Part shown: positions 44,348 through 53,211 of the stretch, piece after piece | Layout of the letters: every line of letters starts with the position of its first letter | Position numbering within the stretch: position 1 is the first letter of the stretch | From: Collinsella provencensis | GTDB taxonomy: Bacteria > Actinomycetota > Coriobacteriia > Coriobacteriales > Coriobacteriaceae | Direction of reading: 5' to 3' | Assembly (NCBI RefSeq): GCF_900199705.1 | Contig: NZ_LT904908.1 | Location: 193,694 to 257,693 of the forward strand | DNA length: 64,000 nt | Position numbers and translations under genes: made by a program | Notes under the pieces: generated by a model | Seen by the model: only the letters and a program-made list of their open reading frames with translations | Told to the model about the DNA's origin: nothing | The model's database searches: none

Positions 44348-45496
44348 TCATTCCCCCTTTCCGATCACGACGTCATTTCCGACGACGGCGGTGTCCTTTG
44401 TGACGTCAACGCTACCGAGCTTGACGTTTTCCTCAACTGCGGCGTTCTCGCCCAGGATGGCGCGAACCACGTGCGCACCGTCCTTTACGACGGCGCCGGG
44501 CAGCAGGACGGAGTCCTCAACGATGGCGCGCTTGCCCACCACGCAGTCGGTGGAAAGGATGGAGTGGCGCACGGTACCATCGATACGGCAACCGTTGGAG
44601 ACCAGGCAATCGTCCAAGCGACCATCAGGTCCGATGAAGTGTGGGGGACGGGTAGTGTCGTTAGACATGATGGGGAAGGACTTGTCAAACAGGTCGAATT
44701 CGGGGTTGGCACCCAGCAGATCCATCGAAGTCTCGTGATAGCTCGCGATGGTACCGACGTCCTTCCAGAAGCCCGTGAACTTGTAGGTGAACAGGCGCTT
44801 GCCCTCGGCGAGCAGTTTGGGGATGATGTCGTTACCGAAGTCATGGCTCGAACGCTGATCGAGGGCATCGTCCTCAAGTGCTTTGACCAGGACGTCGGTC
44901 GAGAAGATGTAGATGCCCATGGATGCCAGGTTGGAATCGGGCTTCTCGGGCTTCTCGGTGAACTTCTGGATACGGTCGTCCTCGGGATCGGCGGTGATGA
45001 TGCCGAAGCGGGACGCCTCCTCCCACGGCACCGGCATGACCGAAACGGTGAGGTCGGCGTTGTGGGCGATGTGGCTCTCGAGCATCTTGCGATAGTCCAT
45101 GCGATACAGGTGGTCGCCGGAGAGAATCAGCACATACTCGGGGTCGTGACTCTTGATGAAGTCAAGGTTCTGCGTGATGGCGTCAGCCGTGCCCGCATAC
45201 CAGGCGCCGCCTTCCTGCGTAGCGTACGGAGGAAGGATCGACACACCCGCGCCGCGCTCGGCGAGATCCCACGCACGACCGGATCCAACATATTCGTGCA
45301 GCTGATAGGGACGATACTGGGTCAGCACACCCACGGTGTCGATGCCGGAGTTGGCGCAGTTCGACAATGAGAAGTCGATGATGCGGAACTTGCCTCCGAA
45401 GCTGACGGCAGGTTTGGCGATTTTAGATGTGAGCGCCCCCAACCTGCTTCCCTGTCCTCCTGCGAGGAGCATGGCGATACATTCTTTAGTTGCCAT
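44348..45496 (-). CDS. glgC: ADP-glucose pyrophosphorylase catalytic subunit
   Basis: A 382-residue enzyme making ADP-glucose from glucose 1-phosphate and ATP, the committed step of glycogen synthesis. Visible motifs are [14 protein letters not shown] (nucleotide loop), [24 protein letters not shown], the catalytic Asp in [11 protein letters not shown] and the sugar-phosphate site FTEKPEKP, with a beta-helix C-terminus. The frame is open 35 codons upstream, but that stretch encodes a leader hairpin; ATG 45496 after AAAGGGAGAG is preferred. It is cotranscribed with glgD. Confidence 0.95.
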   Translation of the reverse strand: MATKECIAMLLAGGQGSRLGALTSKIAKPAVSFGGKFRIIDFSLSNCANSGIDTVGVLTQYRPYQLHEYVGSGRAWDLAERGAGVSILPPYATQEGGAWYAGTADAITQNLDFIKSHDPEYVLILSGDHLYRMDYRKMLESHIAHNADLTVSVMPVPWEEASRFGIITADPEDDRIQKFTEKPEKPDSNLASMGIYIFSTDVLVKALEDDALDQRSSHDFGNDIIPKLLAEGKRLFTYKFTGFWKDVGTIASYHETSMDLLGANPEFDLFDKSFPIMSNDTTRPPHFIGPDGRLDDCLVSNGCRIDGTVRHSILSTDCVVGKRAIVEDSVLLPGAVVKDGAHVVRAILGENAAVEENVKLGSVDVTKDTAVVGNDVVIGKGE

Positions 45497-45511
45497 TGAT
45501 CTCTCCCTTTG

Positions 45512-45591
45512 ATCCGATCGGATACCTACACAGATAATGGATTCGGGACCTACCGTGACCGGTTGCGGCGTACCCGTGCCCGCCGCAACCG
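45512..45591 (-). promoter_or_regulatory. glgC leader: palindrome and stable hairpin
   Basis: A perfect 10-bp stem (CGGTTGCGGC 45560-45569 with GCCGCAACCG 45582-45591) lies between glgP and glgC, without a T-run in either direction. A perfect 12-base palindrome ATCCGATCGGAT (45512-45523) sits directly upstream of the glgC ribosome site and could be an operator. Confidence 0.4.
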
Positions 45592-45637
45592 TTGCTTGCA
45601 ACTATGACTTCCAGATGCCTACCTCGAGATTGCCTCC

Positions 45638-48064
45638 TTACACGTGCCAGATTTCGTCGCAGTACTCGCGAATGGTGCGATCGGATGAGAACCAGCCGGA
45701 CATCGCGGTGTTGTGCAGCGAGCGACGGCTCCAGCTCTCTGCGTCGCAGTAGGTTGCGGTGAGGCGCTCCCATGCGTCCACATACGAGTGGAAATCCCTG
45801 AGAACGAGGTCATGGTCGTTGTTGAACATGAGCTCGTGGTGGATGCTCTCGAAGTTGCCCGACTGAGCGGCGAAGGTGCCGTCGACGAGCTCGTCGATGA
45901 TGCGGCCGAGGCGCGGGCGGTCGTTGTTCACGATGTCCCATGCGAAATACTGGCCGTTGGCACGCAGCTCGTTGACCTCGTCGGTGGTAAGACCGAAGAT
46001 CATCTCGTTCTCCTCGCCGGCGAACTTGACGATTTCGATGTTGGCGCCGTCCATCGTGCCCAGCGTGATGGCGCCGTTCATCATGAGCTTCATGTTCGAG
46101 GTGCCTGAGGCCTCCTTGCCCGCCGTGGAAATCTGCTCGGAGATCTCGGCTGCCGGGTAAATGAGCTGAGCGTTGGAAATGGCGAAGTTGGGGATGAAGC
46201 ACACCTTGATGAGCTCGTTCACACGCGGGTCGTTGTTGACGACATTGGCGACGCCGTTGATGAGGCGGATGACCTCCTTGGCGAAGGTGTAACTCGAGGC
46301 GGCCTTGCCGGCGAAGATGAAGGTGGTGGGCTCAACCGTGAAGTTGGGATCGCTCAGCAGGCGGTTGTAGAGGTCCATGACCTTCATGATGTTGAGCAGC
46401 TGGCGCTTGTAGGCGTGGAAACGCTTTGCCTGCACGTCGAAGATGCTGTCGGGGTTGATAACGAGGCCCAACTCGCGCTTGACGTACTTGGCGAGACGCA
46501 CCTTGTTGAGGCGCTTGGAGGTTCCGACCTGCTCGAGGAAGTCGGCATCGTGCTCGAAGGCGGTGAGCTTCTTGAGCTCGTCGGCGTTGGAGAGCCAGCC
46601 GTCGCCGATGGCACTCGTCACGAGCTTAGCGTAGCTGGGGTTCGCCTCGGCGAAGAAGCGACGGTGCGAAATGCCGTTCGTCTTGCTGTTGAACTTCTCG
46701 GGCTGGAGCGCGTAGAAGTCCTTGAGAACGGCGTTCTTGAGGATCTCGGTGTGAATCTTGGCGACGCCGTTGACGGAGTGGCTGCAGATGACGGAGAGGT
46801 TGGCCATGCGGACCTCGCCATCCCACAGAACGGCGGTGGCGCGCAGGCGCTCGGCGGCATCGGGCTGCGTCATGTCGAAGCCCTCGCGCCAGCGGCGGTT
46901 GATCTCGTCGATGATCTGGTACACGCGCGGAAGCAGCGTGGAGAACGTGGAAATGGGCCACTTCTCAAGAGCCTCAGGCAAAATGGTGTGGTTGGTGAAG
47001 GACACCGTGTGCGTCACGATCTCCCAAGCCTCATCCCATGCCAGGCCCTTCTCGTCCATGAGGATGCGCATAAGCTCGGGGCCGCACATGGCGGGATGGG
47101 TGTCGTTGGTGTGGATGGCGACGTACTTGGGCAGGTCGCTCCATGTCTCGCCATGCTCGCGCTCATAGGTGTCGAGCAGGGTGCGGATGCCGGCGGAAAC
47201 AAACAGATACTCCTGCTTGAGGCGCAGCAAACGGCCGTGTTCACCCGCGTCGTTGGGGTAGAGGATGGCGGAAATCGCCTCGGCGTTCGCACGGTCGCGA
47301 TCGGCGCCCGTGTAATCGCCAACGTTGAACGCATCGAGATCGAAATGGTCGTCGATAGGCTCGGTGCTCCAAACACGGAGCTTGTTTACGGTCGTTCCGC
47401 CGTAACCCACCACGGGGATGTCGTAGGGAACGGCCAGAACATCGTCAGTGCCCTCGACGGAGTAGACGGTGTGACCGTTCTCCTCATGTGCCACCACGTG
47501 ACCGCCAAAGCCGATGCGGACGGCCTTGTCGGGACGCTTGACCTCCCACGGATAGCCCTTGGAGAGCCATTCGTCTGCCACCTCGACCTGGCGACCGTCG
47601 CGGATCTCCTGCTTGAACAGGCCGTAACGATAGCGCATGCCGTTACCGTAGCCGGCGATGCCCTCCTGTGCCAGGGAGTCGAGGAAGCACGCGGCAAGAC
47701 GGCCCAAGCCGCCGTTGCCGAGCGCGGGGTCGGGCTCTTGGCGCTCGATGACGTCAAGGTCGCCGCCCATATCTGTAATAGCCTCGGCGACCATGTCGCG
47801 GATGCCGAAATTCAAAAGATAGTTATCGAGCAAACGGCCGATGAGGAATTCGATCGAGAAGTAATAGACACGCTTCTTGTGCTGCTTCCTGTTGCGCTCG
47901 TCGGTTTGAGCCGCAATGACGCGGGCGTCGGAAGCGATCATGTTGACCAGAGCGGTGAAGCGATCGAGGTCGCTTGCGTTTTCGAATTCCTTACCGGACA
48001 GACCGCGCACGCTTTGGCGGTACTGCTCGATAAATTGCTCCTTGCTTTCGAAAATCTTTTCCAT
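45638..48064 (-). CDS. glgP: Glycogen phosphorylase
   Basis: An 808-residue GT35 enzyme releasing glucose 1-phosphate from glycogen ends with pyridoxal phosphate. Signatures: ALGNGGLGRLAACFLDS, the phosphate/substrate region THTVSFTNHTILPEALEKW and the PLP lysine in EASGTSNMKLMMNGAITLG. Length is normal and it has no tail, unlike GlgA and GlgB. ATG 48064 with AGAAGGG upstream is preferred to a longer frame. It lies inside a cluster of synthesis genes, so synthesis and breakdown may be coexpressed and controlled at enzyme level. Confidence 0.95.
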   Translation of the reverse strand: MEKIFESKEQFIEQYRQSVRGLSGKEFENASDLDRFTALVNMIASDARVIAAQTDERNRKQHKKRVYYFSIEFLIGRLLDNYLLNFGIRDMVAEAITDMGGDLDVIERQEPDPALGNGGLGRLAACFLDSLAQEGIAGYGNGMRYRYGLFKQEIRDGRQVEVADEWLSKGYPWEVKRPDKAVRIGFGGHVVAHEENGHTVYSVEGTDDVLAVPYDIPVVGYGGTTVNKLRVWSTEPIDDHFDLDAFNVGDYTGADRDRANAEAISAILYPNDAGEHGRLLRLKQEYLFVSAGIRTLLDTYEREHGETWSDLPKYVAIHTNDTHPAMCGPELMRILMDEKGLAWDEAWEIVTHTVSFTNHTILPEALEKWPISTFSTLLPRVYQIIDEINRRWREGFDMTQPDAAERLRATAVLWDGEVRMANLSVICSHSVNGVAKIHTEILKNAVLKDFYALQPEKFNSKTNGISHRRFFAEANPSYAKLVTSAIGDGWLSNADELKKLTAFEHDADFLEQVGTSKRLNKVRLAKYVKRELGLVINPDSIFDVQAKRFHAYKRQLLNIMKVMDLYNRLLSDPNFTVEPTTFIFAGKAASSYTFAKEVIRLINGVANVVNNDPRVNELIKVCFIPNFAISNAQLIYPAAEISEQISTAGKEASGTSNMKLMMNGAITLGTMDGANIEIVKFAGEENEMIFGLTTDEVNELRANGQYFAWDIVNNDRPRLGRIIDELVDGTFAAQSGNFESIHHELMFNNDHDLVLRDFHSYVDAWERLTATYCDAESWSRRSLHNTAMSGWFSSDRTIREYCDEIWHV

Positions 48065-48161
48065 AGATACCCTTCTCACGATGAATAGGACGCATTCCAT
48101 AATTGCACACATGACAGCCGATGAGAGCCAAACATGGCATATGAGCGTTAGGAAATCGCAT

Positions 48162-50339
48162 TTACACGCGCTTCGTTCGGGCAGTCACCTTCTTGGTCTT
48201 CGAGGCTGCTGGCTTGGTTTTCGCACGCGCTGGAGTCGTCTTCCTTGTAGTCGCTGCGGACTTGGTCGCAGAAGATGTCCTTGAAGGTAGCTCGGCCGGT
48301 TTGTACGAAGATTTGCGACGGCGCTTGTATACCAGTCCCGCAAGGCCGGGAACTGAGATCTCAATGGAGTCATCGCGGCCATTCCATGGCTCGGGTTTGG
48401 ACGAGGCCATCTCGACCTTGGCATACCCGGATCCACCGAACTCGGGTTCATCGGTGGAGAACACGAGCTCCCAGTCACCCTCGCGTGGAACGCCGACCTT
48501 GAAGGTCTTATAGGAAGCGGGATCGAAGTTGATGAGGATGAGCAGATCGTCGGAAGGACGATTGCCGTGACGCACAAAGCTCACGATGGACTGATCCACG
48601 TTGTTGGCGTCGATCCATTCGAAACCCGTTTCGTCGTAGGCGTGGGTCCACAGGGCGCGCATGCGCGTGTAGAAGTGGTTGAGTGCGGCGACGAAGCGCT
48701 GCTGGCCGCCATGAAGCTCGAATTGCTCAGCGAGGAACCATTCGATTGACTCGTAGTAGCGCCATTCGATTTGCTGGGCGATTTCGTTGCCCATGAACGA
48801 GAGCTTCGCGCCCGGATGCATCATCTGATAGAACATGAGCGTGCGCAGGCCGGCAAAACGACGCCAGTCGTCGCCCGGCATACGGCCGATGAGCGAGCAT
48901 TTGCCGTTCACGACCTCGTCGTGTGAGAGCGGCAACACGAAGTTCTCGCTAAAGGCATACATGATCGAGAACGTGAGAAGGCTGTGGTTGCCGGGGCGCC
49001 ACGGGAAATCGCACTGCATATAGTGCAGGGTGTCGTTCATCCAGCCCATGTCCCACTTGAAGTGGAAGCCGAGGCCGCCGTTTTCGGCCGGGTAGGTCAC
49101 CAGGGGCCACGCGGTGGATTCCTCGGCGATCATCATCACGCCGGGGAACTCGCGTCCCACAGCGCAGTTGACCTGGCGGATAAAGGCGGATGCGTCGAGG
49201 TCTTCCTCGGTGCCGTACTTATTGAACTTCTTGTCTGCGGGATTATCGACGCCGAAGTTGAGATAGAGCATGCTCGAAACGCCGTCCATGCGGATGCCGT
49301 CGGCATGGAAGAGTTCGACCCAGAACAGCGCGTTGGACACGAGGAAGCTGCGGACCTCGGGGCGGGAGAAATCGAACTTGTGCGTGCCCCAATTGGGATG
49401 GATCTCGTGCTCGAAGAGCATTTCTCCGTTGAAGGTCGCAAGACCCTCGGCGTTGGCGCAAAAGCCTCCGGGGACCCAGTCGAGGATCACGCCGATGCCG
49501 GTGCGATGACATGCGTCGACGAAGTGCATGAGCTGCTGTGGGGTGCCATAACGCGAGGTGGCAGCGTAGTATCCCGTTACCTGGTAACCCCATGACCCGT
49601 CGAAGGGGTGCTCCATGAGGGGCATGAGCTCGATGTGGGTGTAACCCATTTCCTTTACATAGGCGACGAGCTCTTGAGACAGGTCGTCATAGGTGTAGTA
49701 GGTGCCGCGCTGCGCGGGGAAGGGGTCGCCCGGACCGGGGTAGGTGCCGTCCTCACGCGGTTCGCCCTGCGGCTCATTGCCGTGGCGATGCCAGGAGCCC
49801 AGATGGACTTCGTAGATGTTGAGGGGGCTTGCCATGAGGTCGCGCTTATCGCGTTTCCGAATCCACGCTGCGTCCTTCCAGGCATAGCCCGAGAGGTCCC
49901 AAAGTTTCGAGGCAGTACCGGGTGGGGTCTCAGCATAGAATCCAAAGGGATCGGCTTTCCAGAGAAGCGTGCCGTCCGCGGTTTCGATTACATACTTGTA
50001 AAGCTCTCCCGCTTCAAGCCCGGGAACGAAGCCCTCCCAGATGTCGCTTTGATTGGCGCGGGAAAGCGGGGTTGCCCGCGGGTCCCAGTCGTTGAAATCG
50101 CCTGCCACGTGGACGCTGGTGACGTTGGGAGCCCATACGCGGAACAGCCAACCTTCACGCTCGTTTTGAATATCGCGATGTGCGCCCATCTTCTCCCAGG
50201 CACGCTGCCATGTGCCTGCCGAGAACATGTGGATATCGTCATTGGTGAGTATGAGGTTGGGACAGAGATTTGCCGTGCGCGCAGTTCGCTTGGATTGAGA
50301 TTTAGATAGTGCTGATTTGGGAGCCGATGCTTTGGCCAT
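48162..50339 (-). CDS. glgB: Glycogen branching enzyme with basic N- and C-terminal tails
   Basis: About 725 residues. The enzyme cuts alpha-1,4 chains and re-attaches them in alpha-1,6 linkage. After an N-terminal beta domain (RVWAPNVTSVHVAGDFNDWD), the GH13 barrel shows the nucleophile in DGIRMDGVSSMLYL, the acid/base in MMIAEESTAWP and LPLSHDEVV. The C-terminal beta domain ends at LAGLVYKRRRK. Beyond it lie about 50 residues rich in Lys, Arg, Ala, Thr and Ser (encoded by 48165-48323). The first 25 residues are also basic (MAKASAPKSALSKSQSKR). ATG 50339 preceded by GGAAGG is preferred over longer frames. It is the first gene of the glycogen cluster. Confidence 0.9.
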   Translation of the reverse strand: MAKASAPKSALSKSQSKRTARTANLCPNLILTNDDIHMFSAGTWQRAWEKMGAHRDIQNEREGWLFRVWAPNVTSVHVAGDFNDWDPRATPLSRANQSDIWEGFVPGLEAGELYKYVIETADGTLLWKADPFGFYAETPPGTASKLWDLSGYAWKDAAWIRKRDKRDLMASPLNIYEVHLGSWHRHGNEPQGEPREDGTYPGPGDPFPAQRGTYYTYDDLSQELVAYVKEMGYTHIELMPLMEHPFDGSWGYQVTGYYAATSRYGTPQQLMHFVDACHRTGIGVILDWVPGGFCANAEGLATFNGEMLFEHEIHPNWGTHKFDFSRPEVRSFLVSNALFWVELFHADGIRMDGVSSMLYLNFGVDNPADKKFNKYGTEEDLDASAFIRQVNCAVGREFPGVMMIAEESTAWPLVTYPAENGGLGFHFKWDMGWMNDTLHYMQCDFPWRPGNHSLLTFSIMYAFSENFVLPLSHDEVVNGKCSLIGRMPGDDWRRFAGLRTLMFYQMMHPGAKLSFMGNEIAQQIEWRYYESIEWFLAEQFELHGGQQRFVAALNHFYTRMRALWTHAYDETGFEWIDANNVDQSIVSFVRHGNRPSDDLLILINFDPASYKTFKVGVPREGDWELVFSTDEPEFGGSGYAKVEMASSKPEPWNGRDDSIEISVPGLAGLVYKRRRKSSYKPAELPSRTSSATKSAATTRKTTPARAKTKPAASKTKKVTARTKRV

Positions 50340-50676
50340 TCGAACCTTCCCATCGCTATTATGGCGTTTGGCCATATGCGGACGAAATATCTCAGGTTCA
50401 CATACGCGCATCGACGGGACAGGACTTAAATCCGTGCATTCCACGCACTTAACGCGCATGTGGAACCAGTGACACAAATACCCTATCACTTGTGGGTGTT
50501 TTATCTTATGCAAACCTGGTCGATGGTGGGAATTAACGCCGTGGATGAAGTTCCTCATTTTTTACTTGACAGATGGCGATTTGTTTTCACTGCATTTTGT
50601 TAGCGGAATCGTTGCGCGGGCGAGGAACGGTATTTGTTAGGATGTGAGCGATTGTTTTGAGAAAAGGCGGTGCATC
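50340..50676. promoter_or_regulatory. Divergent intergenic region glgB / thiamine pyrophosphokinase
   Basis: 337 bases without a gene. It must hold the glgB promoter (minus) and the promoter of the gene at 50677 (plus). For the latter, TTGCGC (50612-50617) and a poor -10 (TGTTAG) 17 bases on are the best candidates. For glgB, TTGCAT lies near 50510 on the minus strand but no good -10 was found. No TPP riboswitch core is visible. Confidence 0.4.
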
Positions 50677-51342
50677 TTGGAAGATATGCGCGTGCTCATC
50701 GTGGGCGGTTCTCCCGAACCGTCTTCTGCTGTGTTGGTGGCCAATCTCGCTGCGCAGTGCAACGCGGTAGTCGCTGTCGATCGCGGCTTGGACGTCTTGC
50801 TCGAAGTGGGAATTGCCTGCGATCTGTTTTGTGGGGATGCCGATTCGGTGAGCGAACGGGGTGCCGAGCTGGTTCACGCTTGCGAAGCGGGGAAGCAGGG
50901 ACTGGTGTGTGCTGTCGAGCGTTACGACCCTCATAAGGACTACACCGACCTTGCGCTCGCGTTGCGCGCGATTGATGAGCGCTGGCCGGATGCCCAGCTT
51001 GTGTGCACGTGCTTGACGGGTGGAAACCCCGATCATGCACTTGCCGTGTACGGTCGTCTTGCGGCATGTCGCGAGAGCCTCATCGAGCTACGGGAGGACG
51101 GCTTTCGCTCGTACGTGCTTCATGGCCCGTTCATGTTGCATGTTGAGGATGCCTGGGGTAAGCGGTTCTCGTTTGTGCCGTTGAGTCCCGAAGCTGTGGT
51201 CAGCGAGTTCGGTATGCGCTGGGAGCTCAACTGCGCACCTGTGGAGCTCTTGAGCGATCTTGGCATCTCGAATGTGATCGAATCCAACAATGCCCTGTTC
51301 ACCTGCCATGAAGGCGTAGTTGTTGCCTGGGTCTTCGATTAG
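50677..51342 (+). CDS. Thiamine pyrophosphokinase
   Basis: About 221 residues of the thiamine pyrophosphokinase family, which makes thiamine diphosphate from thiamine and ATP, the cofactor of pyruvate- and transketolase-type enzymes. Motifs: VVAVDRGLDVLLE, DLFCGDADSV (metal/diphosphate), HKDYTDLALAL and TGGNPDHALA; the usual Arg in the last motif (GRxDH) is Pro here. TTG 50677 lies six bases after AAGGCGG; ATG 50686 is an alternative with a poorer ribosome site. It stands at the head of a short plus-strand pair with a HAD phosphatase. Confidence 0.75.
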   Translation: MEDMRVLIVGGSPEPSSAVLVANLAAQCNAVVAVDRGLDVLLEVGIACDLFCGDADSVSERGAELVHACEAGKQGLVCAVERYDPHKDYTDLALALRAIDERWPDAQLVCTCLTGGNPDHALAVYGRLAACRESLIELREDGFRSYVLHGPFMLHVEDAWGKRFSFVPLSPEAVVSEFGMRWELNCAPVELLSDLGISNVIESNNALFTCHEGVVVAWVFD

Positions 51343-51425
51343 TCGGCATCCTGCCCTGCATGTTTGTTAGTATCGTTCGGTGTACCGTGCGGTGGATTAT
51401 CGGTAGCCGCCATGAAAGGAGCGTT

Positions 51426-52118
51426 ATGTTCGCAACCCCAAAGGCCTTCATTTTCGATTGTGATGGAACGCTGATAGATTCCATGGGCGCTTGGATCAAG
51501 GCAAGTTCTCGTTTGCTTTCCGAGTACGGGGTCGAAGCGACGCCTGAGGACCTTGCCCAATTCGAGCATTTGGCAATCGAGGATGAATGCGCTGCCTATC
51601 ATGAACATTGGGGTGTTGGGGCGAATGCAGCCGAGGTCGTCAATCGATTGCTCGAAATCATCCGCGAGTCGTATGTAACGTGTGTCCCCACCCGTGAAGG
51701 CGTTCGTTCGTTTCTGGATGCTGTTCGCGATGTGGGCATTCCCATGGCGATTGCCACTTCCACGGACAAAGACTCGGTTGAGATTGCCCTCAAGGCCCAT
51801 GGCTTGCTTGAGTATTTTTCGAACATCACCACTACTAAGGATTCCGGAACAAGTAAACGGCGCCCAGATGTATATAATCTCGCGCTTGCTCGCTTGGCGG
51901 AGCAGCACGGTTTGGGCGAGGTGGTCCACGAGGATGTCTGGGTCTTCGAAGATGCGTTTTTCGGTCTAAAGAGTACGGGTGAAGTGGGATATCGCCGTGT
52001 GGGCATTTTCGACCCCAACGGCCATCAGGATGAAGCTAAGGTGCGCGCCAATTGCGAGATCTTCATCGAAGATTACCGCGCCGGTCTACTTGACGAGATC
52101 TTGAACTTCGAAGCGTAA
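51426..52118 (+). CDS. HAD-superfamily hydrolase, beta-phosphoglucomutase-like
   Basis: A 230-residue HAD subfamily I protein. Motif I is FDCDGTLIDSMG with both Asp, motif II ATSTDKD, the motif III Lys in SKRRPDVY and motif IV VFEDAFFGLKS. An all-alpha cap lies at residues about 18-95, as in beta-phosphoglucomutase and small sugar-phosphate phosphatases. GGAG lies six bases before ATG 51426. Its position near glycogen genes makes a sugar-phosphate substrate attractive, but the sequence does not decide between phosphatase and mutase. Confidence 0.8.
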   Translation: MFATPKAFIFDCDGTLIDSMGAWIKASSRLLSEYGVEATPEDLAQFEHLAIEDECAAYHEHWGVGANAAEVVNRLLEIIRESYVTCVPTREGVRSFLDAVRDVGIPMAIATSTDKDSVEIALKAHGLLEYFSNITTTKDSGTSKRRPDVYNLALARLAEQHGLGEVVHEDVWVFEDAFFGLKSTGEVGYRRVGIFDPNGHQDEAKVRANCEIFIEDYRAGLLDEILNFEA

Positions 52119-52203
52119 GGATAAGCGCTTTAATTTGAGCCAGATTCACAGGGCGTGGACGCAGGGACTTCGGTTATTGCATTTTTAGAATAAATAGGCG
52201 TAA

Positions 52204-52282
52204 GCCCTCGGATGTTTTCTCAAGCGCGATTTCTGAACGAGCGAAGCTCGTGAAGTGAGCGCGGAGAAAAGCATCCGAGGGC
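52204..52282. terminator. Long branched hairpin between convergent genes
   Basis: GCCCTCGGATG plus TTTTCTC (52204-52221) pairs with GAGAAAA plus CATCCGAGGGC (52264-52282): 18 bp with a single bulged G. Inside lies a second perfect stem, CGAGC GAA GCTCG (52238-52250), and a GCGC/GCGC pair. It separates the HAD gene (plus) from the phosphotransferase gene (minus) and probably stops both transcripts, though T-runs are poor. Confidence 0.6.
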
Positions 52283-52332
52283 ATCGACAATCCCCATCAA
52301 CTAAATGGAGAAACCGGAGTACTAAGGGAGTC

Positions 52333-53100
52333 TTAGCCCATGTAATCCACGACGTCGATCCAGTTCATCAAGAACTCGTCGTTCACGTCGGTGCGGCCGC
52401 GCGAAAGCTCGGCGGCGGCGACAATGGACATCCACTGCTGCACCACCTGCATGGGCAGGTCGGCGCGGTTGCAGTAGAGCTCGAGATAGGCGTCGGCCTG
52501 CTGCTTGTCGTTCAGGGCGAAGAGCAGGTAGGTCATAGCAGCGTCGGCGGCAGGGGAGCCCTGGGTGGCATGTGCCCAGTCACAGACGAACCACTTATCG
52601 TCGTCGGTGATGATCACGTTGCTGGGATTGAAGTCGCCGTGGCAGATCTGGAATTCCTTCTTCATACCATCGAGGCGCTCCATGAGGTTGTAGCGCGTGG
52701 TGGCGTTGAGGTTGGTCAAGCTGTTGATCATGCGGGCGTACTTGTCGCGCTGGCGATTGAGCAGCGGGGAGTGGTTCGCATGGATCTGAATCTGCAGGTC
52801 GACGAACTGCTCGAGGTACTCGTAGAACTTGGAGGGCTCAGCGGCCATCTTGTCGGCAAGCGTGGTGCCCTTGATTTTCTCGGTAACCATGGCCCAGCCT
52901 TCGCCCTCGACCTCGGAAACCTCGAGGGGCTTGGGCGCAGGCACGCCGGACTCGTAAATACGGGCGAGCGCGAGGGCCTCGTTGAACACATCGGAAGCGG
53001 GCTTGTTGGCGTTGAAGACCTTGGCGATGCTGTCGCCCAGGTCGTAGACTTTCTTGTTGGAGTGCTCGACGATCACGATCTTAGACTCGGGAAGAATCAT
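52333..53100 (-). CDS. APH/choline-kinase-like phosphotransferase
   Basis: A 255-residue kinase of the aminoglycoside-phosphotransferase fold. The catalytic loop is ICHGDFNPSNVII (about residue 150) and the metal Asp lies in VCDWAHATQGSPAADAA. The N-lobe Lys is in the DSIAKVFN region and EALALARIYESGVP follows. Such folds phosphorylate small molecules (aminoglycosides, choline, sugars, homoserine), so a resistance role should not be assumed. It lies 111 bases downstream of adhE on the same strand, separated by a hairpin, so some cotranscription with adhE is possible. Confidence 0.8.
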   Translation of the reverse strand: MILPESKIVIVEHSNKKVYDLGDSIAKVFNANKPASDVFNEALALARIYESGVPAPKPLEVSEVEGEGWAMVTEKIKGTTLADKMAAEPSKFYEYLEQFVDLQIQIHANHSPLLNRQRDKYARMINSLTNLNATTRYNLMERLDGMKKEFQICHGDFNPSNVIITDDDKWFVCDWAHATQGSPAADAAMTYLLFALNDKQQADAYLELYCNRADLPMQVVQQWMSIVAAAELSRGRTDVNDEFLMNWIDVVDYMG

Positions 53101-53142
53101 GGCGTTACCGTCCTTTCTGTACGGGTTTGCACCATCGTAAAT

Positions 53143-53193
53143 CGCCCGAAGCGCCGCTGCCTACACGTGTGGACGAGCGGCGCGAAACGGGCG
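53143..53193 (-). terminator. GC-rich hairpin between adhE and the phosphotransferase gene
   Basis: CGCCCG with CGGGCG (53143-53148 / 53188-53193) and GCGCCGCT with AGCGGCGC (53151-53158 / 53176-53183) form a two-part stem. On the minus strand it is followed only by ATTTACG, so it may attenuate rather than fully terminate. Confidence 0.5.
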
Positions 53194-53211
53194 GGAAGCG
53201 GGTGACGTTGC

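Noticed and set aside
45497-45601. Upstream extension of the glgC frame
   Set aside because: It encodes a stable hairpin and lacks a ribosome site; ATG 45496 has AAAGGGAGAG and the conserved N-terminus.
46415-48088. 557-codon open frame on the plus strand
   Set aside because: Antisense to glgP, no family resemblance.
50340-50676. Possible TPP riboswitch before thiamine pyrophosphokinase
   Set aside because: No CTGAGA-type core or paired arms seen.
52333-53100. Antibiotic-resistance call for the APH-fold gene
   Set aside because: The fold covers many housekeeping kinases; the sequence shows only the generic motifs and no resistance context.
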